From: Coccinella septempunctata
Lineage: Eukaryota; Arthropoda; Insecta; Coleoptera; Coccinellidae
Direction: 5' to 3'
Assembly: GCF_907165205.1 (NCBI RefSeq)
Contig: NC_058191.1
Coordinates: 16,122,501-16,186,500, forward strand
DNA: 64,000 nt
In this document: one piece after another, positions 56,699 to 64,000 of the stretch
Position numbering within the stretch: the first letter of the stretch is position 1
Layout of the letters: each line of letters opens with the position of its first letter
Made by a program: the position numbers and the translations under genes
The notes under the pieces: model-generated
What the model saw: the letters and a program-made list of their open reading frames with translations, nothing else
What the model was told of the DNA's origin: nothing
The model's database searches: none

Positions 56699-56798
56699 TG
56701 TTCGTCCATTTCGGATATCTCTTCTTAGTATAGTTTTGATAAGTTGTCGTACTCATTTTAATCTCTCCTCAATTGATCTCTCGGTCTCCTTTTGTAAA
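56699..56798 (-). mobile_element. Fragment of Jockey A ORF2 end and 3' UTR
   Basis: About 100 bp match the Jockey A sequence at 18450-18550 and 39080-39175. It is followed by an unrelated A-run (about 56808-56826) and then satellite. Confidence 0.75.
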
Positions 56799-56865
56799 GG
56801 AAGAACATAAAAAAAAAAAAAAAAAATTGCCGAATTGACCACTGAAATCTCAATTCCTATCTCAA

Positions 56866-58010
56866 CTATCGAAAAAATATCATTTCAATTCCTAAGGAAC
56901 TATTGGATCCATTCGACCCAAATCCCGAAACTGTACACAGTTTTCGAATTGAGATGCACATGTTGAATTTCAGTTCGATAGTTCTGATAGGAATTGAGAT
57001 TTCAGTGGTCAATTCGGCAAAGTGTGATATCAATTCCTCGAAAACTGTTGGTTCAATTCGAACCAAATCTTGAAATTTCACACAGTTTTCGAATTGAGAT
57101 GCACATGTTGAATTTCAGTTCTATAGTTCAGATAGAAATTGAGATTCTAGTGGTCAATTCGGCAAAGTGTGATATCAATTCCTCGAAAACTGTTGGTTCA
57201 ATTCGAACCAAATCTTGAAATTTCACACAGTTTTCGAATTGAGATGCACATGTTGAATTTCAGTTCGATAGTTCAGATAGGAATTGAGATTTCAGTGGTC
57301 AATTCGGCAAAGTGTGATATCCATTGCTCGAAATCTGTTGGATCAATTCGAACCAAATCTTGAAACTGCACGTAGTTTTCGGATCAAGATGCACATGTTG
57401 AATTTCAGTTCGATAGTTCTGATAGGAATTGAGATTTCAGTGGTCAATTCGGCAAAGTGTGATATCAATTCCTCGAAAACTGTTGGTTCAATTCGAACCA
57501 AATCTTGAAATTTCACACAGTTTTCGAATTGAGATGCACATGTTGATTTTCAGTTCGACAGTTCAGATAGGAATTGAGATTTCAGTGGTCAATTCGGCTA
57601 AGTGTGATATCAATTCCTCGAAATCTGTTGGATCAATTCGAACCAAATTTTGAAACTGCACGTAGTTTTCGGATTAAGATGCACATGTTGAATTTCAGTT
57701 CGATAGTTCAGATAGGAATCGAGATTTCAGTGGTTTTTTCGGCAAAGTGTGAAATCAATTCCTCAAAAACTGTTGGTTCAATTCGGACAAAATCTTGAAA
57801 TTTCACACAGTTTTCGAATTGAGATGCACATGTTGAATTTCAGTTCAATAGTTCAGATAGTAATTGAGATTTCAGTGGTCAATTCGGCAAAGTGTGATAT
57901 CAATTCCTCGAAAACTGTTGGATCAATTCCAAACAAATCTTGAAACAGCACATAGTTTTCGAATTGAGATGCACATGTTGAATTTCAGTTCGATAGTTCT
58001 GATAGGAAGT
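56866..58010 (+). repeat. 145-bp satellite, about eight monomers, plus orientation
   Basis: Monomer starts at 56994, 57284, 57429, 57574 and 57864 fit the 145-bp grid. It closely resembles, inverted, the block at 34846-35695. It ends in a zinc-knuckle module joined directly to satellite. Confidence 0.9.
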
Positions 58011-58020
58011 AATTCTAATC

Positions 58021-58333
58021 CATTTTCACCTTCTACTTCGGTAAGGGCGGCAAAGATGTGGGCGGCGACGGTTCTGACGGTGTTGGCGGTACGGCGGGCC
58101 TCAGTCGGAGGTCCGGCAGTATGGCCTCTGTCCTGCTCCCTGGAGTTGCGGTCGGTCCCTGGTCCCCTATCTCTAACGCAACACACCCTGGAAAGGACCC
58201 CCACACGGCCGCACCTGGAACAGAACTTCGTCCTTTCCCCTCGGCAGTCCTCCCTCTGGTGGCCATCATTGCCACACCGCCAGCAACTGTGGGGGCCTAA
58301 CCGCAGGTAGAACTGAAGTCCACAGGTCCCCAC
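58021..58333 (-). pseudogene. LINE ORF1 zinc-knuckle fragment, copy 12
   Basis: The first knuckle is present (HQREDC, NDGH variant). A ~30-bp deletion after DRGPGT shifts the frame, so the tail reads from a different frame. The downstream flank lacks the unknown module and runs straight into satellite. Confidence 0.68.
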
Positions 58334-58392
58334 GGTCCTTTCGAACTGAAATTCAACATGTGCATCTCAATTCGAAAACTGTGTACATACAC

Positions 58393-58447
58393 CAGTGGCG
58401 GGCGTGGTTGCCTGTCGCACTTGAGACTCGGAGGCTGAAAATGACAT
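58393..58447 (-). pseudogene. Histone H1 N-terminal fragment
   Basis: Same fragment on the minus strand, followed by only about 90 bp of H1 5' flank before it breaks into satellite near 58535. Confidence 0.68.
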
Positions 58448-58539
58448 TGTTTGACCTTAACACTTTGGATTTCTTCAAATAGTGGGACCAATATTAGCCA
58501 AGTTGACGGAAATTTTACGGGCGAATGGTTGGTATATTG

Positions 58540-59880
58540 AGATGCATGCGAAAACTATGTGCAGTTTCAAGATTTGGTTCGAATTGATCCAATAGTTCCT
58601 TAGGAATTGAAATTTCACACAGTTTTCGAATTGAGATGCACATGTTGAATTTCAGTTCGGTAGTTCAGATAGGAATTGAGATTTCAGTGGTCAATTCGGC
58701 AAAGTGTGATATCAATTCCTCGAAAACTGTTGGATCAATTCCAACCAAATCTTGAAACAGCACATAGTTTTCGAATTGAGATGCACATGTTGAATTTCAG
58801 TTCGATAGTTCCGATAGGAATTGAGATTTCAGTGGTCGATTCAACAAAATATCATTTCAATTCCCAAGGAACAATTGGATCAATCGACCAAAATCTCGAA
58901 ACTGTACACAGTTTTCGAATTGAGATGCACATGTTGAATTTCAAATCGATAGTTCAGATAGGAATTGAGATTTTAGTGGTCAATTCGGCAAAGTGTGATA
59001 TCAATTCCCAAAAACTGTTGGATCAATTCGAACCAAATCTTGAAACTGTACACAGTCTTCGAATTGAGATGCACATTTCGAATTTCAGTTCGATAGTTAT
59101 GATAGGAATTGAGATTTCAGTGGTCCATTCGGCAAACTGTGATATCAATTCCTCGAAAACTGTTGGATCAATTCGAACCAAATCTCGAAACAGCACATGG
59201 TTTGAGAGATTGAGATGCACATGTTGAATTTCAGTATGATAGTTCTGATAGGAATTCAGATTTCAGTGGTCAATTCGGCAAAGTGTGATATCAATTCCTC
59301 GAAAACTGTTAGATCAATTCGAACCAAATCTTGAAACTGCACATAGTTTTCGGATTGAGATGCACATGTTGAAATTCAGTTCGATAGTTCAGATAGGAAT
59401 TGAGATTTCAGTGGTCCATTCGGCAAACTGTGATATCAATTCCTCGAAAACTGTTGGATCAATTCGAACCAAATCTTGAAACTGCACATAGTTTTCGGAT
59501 TGAGATGCACATGTTGAATTTCAGTTCGATAGTTCAGATAGGAAGTGAGATTTCAATGGTCAATTCGGCAAAGTGTGATATCAATTCCTCGAAAACTGTT
59601 GGTTCAATTCGAACCAAATCTTGAAATTTCACATAGTTTTCGAATTGAGATGCACATGTTGAATTTCAGTATGATAGTTCTGATAGGAATTCAGATTTCA
59701 GTGGTCGATTCGACAAAATATCATTTCAATTCCCAAGGAACTATTGGATCAATTCGACCCAAATCCCGAAACTGTATTCAGTTTTCGAATTGAGATGCAC
59801 ATGTTGAATTTCAGTTCGATAGTTAGATAGGAATTGAGATTTCAGTGGTCCATTCGGCAAACTGTGATATCAATTCCTCC
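58540..59880 (+). repeat. 145-bp satellite, about nine monomers, plus orientation
   Basis: From 58676 it is a direct copy of 27938 onward (offset 30738) and of 26489 onward, so it carries the 1449-bp higher-order pattern. It ends at a strand switch at 59880. Confidence 0.9.
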
Positions 59881-62800
59881 AAGAGTTCCTTAGGAACTGA
59901 AATGATATTTCGTCGAATTGACCACTGAAATCTCAATTCCTATCTGAACTATCGAACTGAAATTCAACATGTGCATCTCAATTCGAAAACTATGTGCAGT
60001 TTCAAGATATGGGGCGAATTGGTCCAACAGTTTTTGAGGAATTGAAATGATATTTTGTCGAATCGACCACTGAAATCTCAATTCCTATCAGAACTATCGA
60101 ACTGAAATTCAACATGTGCATCTCAATTCGAAAACTATGTGCTGTTTCGAGATTTGGTTCGAATTGATCCAACAGTTTTTGAGGAATTGATATCACACTT
60201 TGCCGAAAAGACCACTGAAATCTTGATTCCTATCTGAACTATCGAACTGAAATTCAACATGTGCATCTCAATTCGAAAACTATGTGCTGTTTCGAGATTT
60301 GGTTCGAATTGATCCAACAGTTTTTGAGGAATTGATATCACACTTTGCCGAATTGACCATTGAAATCTCAATTCCTATCTGAACTATCGAACTGAAATTC
60401 AACATGTGCATCTCAATTCGAAAACTATGTGAAATGTCAAGATTTGGTTTGAATTGAACCAACAGTTTTCGAGGAATTGATATCACACTTTGCCGAAAAG
60501 ACCACTGAAATCTTGATTCCTATCTGAACTATCGAACTGAAATTCAACATGTGCATCTCAATTCGAAAACTATGTGCTGTTTCGAGATTTGGTTCGAATT
60601 GATCCAACAGTTTTTGAGGAATTGATATCACACTTTGCCGAATTGACCATTGAAATCTCAATTCCTATCTGAACTATCGAACTGAAATTCAACATGTGCA
60701 TCTCAATTCGAAAACTATGTGAAATGTCAAGATTTGGTTTGAATTGAACCAACAGTTTTCGAGGAATTGATATCACACTTTGCCGAATTGACCATTGAAA
60801 TCTCAATTCCTATCTGAACTATCGAACTGAAATTCAACATGTGCATCTCAATTCGAAAACTATGTGCTGTTTCGAGATTTGGTTCGAATTGATCCAACAG
60901 TTTTTGAGGAATTGATATCACACTTTGCCGAAAAGACCACTGAAATCTTGATTCCTATCTGAACTATCGAACTGAAATTCAACATGTGCATCTCAATTCG
61001 AAAACTATGTGAAATGTCAAGATTTGGTTTGAATTGATCCAACAGTTTTCGAGGAATTGATATCACAGTTTGCCGAATGGACCACTGAAATCTCAATTCC
61101 TATCATAACTATCGAACTGAAATTCAACATGTGCATCTCAATTCAAAGATTGTGTACAGTTTCGAGATTTTGGTTGAATTGATTCAATGGTTCCTTAGGA
61201 ATTGAAATGATACTATGTCGAATCGTCCACTGAAATCTCAATTCCTATCAGAACTATCGATCTGAAATTCAACATGTGCATCTCAATTCGAAAACAATGT
61301 ACAGTTTCAAGATTTGGTTCGAATTGATCCAATAGTTCCTTAGGAATTGAAATGATACTATGTCGAATCGAGAACTGAAATCTCAATTCCTATCAGAACT
61401 ATCGAACTGAAATTCAACATGTGCATCTCATTTCGAAAACTGTGTACAGTTTCGAGATTTTGGTCGAATTGATTCAATAGTTCCTTAGGAATTGAAATGA
61501 TAATATGTCGAATCGACCACTGAAATCTCAATTCCTATCAGAACTATCGAACTGAAATTCAACATGTGCATCTCAATTCTAAAACTATGTGAAATTTCAA
61601 GATTTGGTTCGAATTGAACCAACAGTTTTCGAGGAATTGATATCACACTTTGCCGAATTGACCATTGAAATCTCAATTCCTATCTGAACTATCGAACTGA
61701 AATTCAACATGTGCATCTCAATCCGAAAACTATGTGCAGTTTCAAGATTTGGTTCGAATTGATCCAACAGTTTTCGAGGAATTGATATCACAGTTTGCCG
61801 AATGGACCACTGAAATCTCAATTCCTATCATAACTATCGAACTGAAATTCGAAATGTGCATCTCAATTCGAAGACTGTGTACAGTTTCGAGATTTTGATT
61901 GAATTGATTCAATAGTTCCTTAGGAATTGAAATGATACTATGTCGAATCGACCACTGAAATCTCAATTCCTATCAGAACTATCGATCTGAAATTCAACAT
62001 GTGCATCTCAATTCGAAAACAATGTGCAGTTTCAAGATTTGGTTCGAATTGATCCAACAGTTTTTGGGAATTGATATCACACTTTGCCGAATTGACCACT
62101 AAAATCTCAATTCCTATCTGAACTATCGATTTGAAATTCAACATGTGCATCTCAATTCGAAAACTGTGTACAGTTTCGAGATTTTGGTCGATTGATCCAA
62201 TAGTTCCTTGGGAATTGAAATGATATTTTGTTGAATCGACCACTGAAATCTCAATTCCTATCGGAACTATCGAACTGAAATTCAACATGTGCATCTCAAT
62301 TCGAAAACTATGTGCTGTTTCAAGATTTGGTTGGAATTGATCCAACAGTTTTCGAGGAATTGATATCACACTTTGCCGAATTGACCACTGAAATCTCAAT
62401 TCCTATCTGAACTATCGAACTGAAATTCAACATGTGCATCTCAATTCGAAATCTGTGTGAAATTTCAAGATTTGGTTCGAATTGAACCAAGAGTTCCTTA
62501 GGAACTGAAATGATATTTTGTCGAATCGACCACTGAAATCTCAATTCCTATCTGAACTATCGAACTGAAATTCAACATGTGCATCTCAATTCGAAAACTA
62601 TGTGCAGTTTCAAGATATGGGGCGAATTGGTCCAACAGTTTTTGAGGAATTGAAATGATATTTTGTCGAATCGACCACTGAAATCTCAATTCCTATCAGA
62701 ACTATCGAACTCAAATTCAACATGTGCATCTCAATTCGAAAACTATGTGCTGTTTCGAGATTTGGTTCGAATTGATCCAACAGTTTTTGAGGAATTGATA

Positions 62801-64000
62801 TCACACTTTGCCGAAAAGACCACTGAAATCTTGATTCCTATCTGAACTATCGAACTGAAATTCAACAGGTGCATCTCAATCCGAAAACTATGTGCAGTTT
62901 CAAGATTTGGGTCGAATTGATCCAACAGTTTTTGAGGAATTGATATCAGAGTTTGCCGAATGGACCACTGAAATCTCAATTCCTATCTAACTATCGAACT
63001 GAAATTCAACATGTGCATCTCAATTCGAAAACTGAATACAGTTTCGGGATTTGGGTCGAATTGATCCAATAGTTCCTTGGGAATTGAAATGATATTTTGT
63101 CGAATCGACCACTGAAATCTGAATTCCTATCAGAACTATCATACTGAAATTCAACATGTGCATCTCAATTCGAAAACTATGTGAAATTTCAAGATTTGGT
63201 TCGAATTGAACCAACAGTTTTCGAGGAATTGATATCACACTTTGCCGAATTGACCATTGAAATCTCACTTCCTATCTGAACTATCGAACTGAAATTCAAC
63301 ATGTGCATCTCAATCCGAAAACTATGTGCAGTTTCAAGATTTGGTTCGAATTGATCCAACAGTTTTCGAGGAATTGATATCACAGTTTGCCGAATGGACC
63401 ACTGAAATCTCAATTCCTATCTGAACTATCGAACTGAATTTCAACATGTGCATCTCAATCCGAAAACTATGTGCAGTTTCAAGATTTGGTTCGAATTGAT
63501 CTAACAGTTTTCGAGGAATTGATATCACACTTTGCCGAATTGACCACTGAAATCTGAATTCCTATCAGAACTATCATACTGAAATTCAACATGTGCATCT
63601 CAATCTCTCAAACCATGTGCTGTTTCGAGATTTGGTTCGAATTGATCCAACAGTTTTTGAGGAATTGATATCACACTTTGCCGAAAAGACCACCGAAATC
63701 TCGATTCCTATCTGAACTATCGAACTAAAATTCAACATGTGCATCTCAATCCGAAAACTATGTGCAGTTTCAAGATTTGGTTCGAATTGATCTAACAGTT
63801 TTCGAGGAATTGATATCACACTTTGCCGAATTGACCACTGAAATCTCAATTTCTATCTGAACTATCGAACTGAATTTCAACATGTGCATCTCAATTCGAA
63901 ACCTGTGTGAAATTTCAAGATTTTGTTCGAATTGAACCAACAGTTTTCGAGGAATTGAAATCACACTTTGCCGAATTGACCACTGAAATCTCAATTCCTA
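59881..64000 (-). repeat. 145-bp satellite, about 28 monomers, minus orientation, continues past window
   Basis: Monomers run on the opposite strand from 59881. The stretch 61480-63530 is an inverted copy of 22391-24440 (coordinates sum to 85919), including matching rare variants. Around 60135-61096 a ~290-bp dimer is locally repeated several times. The array runs off the right edge. Confidence 0.9.

Overview
The window looks like satellite-rich heterochromatin from an insect, or at least an arthropod. There are no operons, ribosome-binding sites or dense genes. Instead it holds AT-rich tandem DNA, Jockey-clade and CR1-like non-LTR retrotransposons, PIF/Harbinger and fold-back DNA elements, and broken copies of an animal replication-dependent histone H1 gene that still carry the 3' histone stem-loop. 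I see no intact host gene. The species cannot be named from the sequence alone.

Layout. 1-521: 5' part of a LINE ORF1 (zinc finger plus coiled coil) running off the left edge. 549-1662: satellite-based composite repeat. 1663-4260: non-satellite DNA with a TATA-like motif, a 68-bp tandem repeat, a fold-back element with a 9-bp flanking direct repeat, and a MITE with TA ends. 4260-9563: AT-rich modular repeats, cut by a 500-N gap (9564-10063). 10064-13789: two direct copies of a histone H1 pseudogene segment in satellite. 13789-20743: composite repeats plus a nested Jockey insertion, forming the left arm of a large inverted duplication. 20744-22361: CR1-like LINE with an uninterrupted RT frame. 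22362-31942: main array of a ~145-bp satellite with a 10-monomer, 1449-bp higher-order repeat. 31942-34420: a third H1 pseudogene and a composite unit. 34421-34845: promoter-like insert. 34846-35695: inverted satellite. 35696-39411: long Jockey element. 39412-47377: composite repeats and the right arm of the inverted duplication. 47378-56865: mosaic of broken Jockey copies, two Harbinger derivatives, an unrelated LINE 3' end and a ~2.4-kb segmental duplication. 56866-64000: more satellite, with a strand switch at 59880.

The most unusual structure is the composite repeat. The 145-bp satellite has joined (i) the 5' flank and first ~18 codons of histone H1, (ii) a GC-rich LINE ORF1 fragment encoding zinc knuckles and (iii) a ~130-bp sequence of unknown origin into a unit of about 1.2-1.7 kb. 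Twelve copies of the zinc-knuckle module occur on both strands. The parts do not form a pathway. They record repeated transposition, unequal exchange, inversion and segmental duplication. Pericentromeric, sex-chromosome or B-chromosome DNA would all fit, but that is inference.
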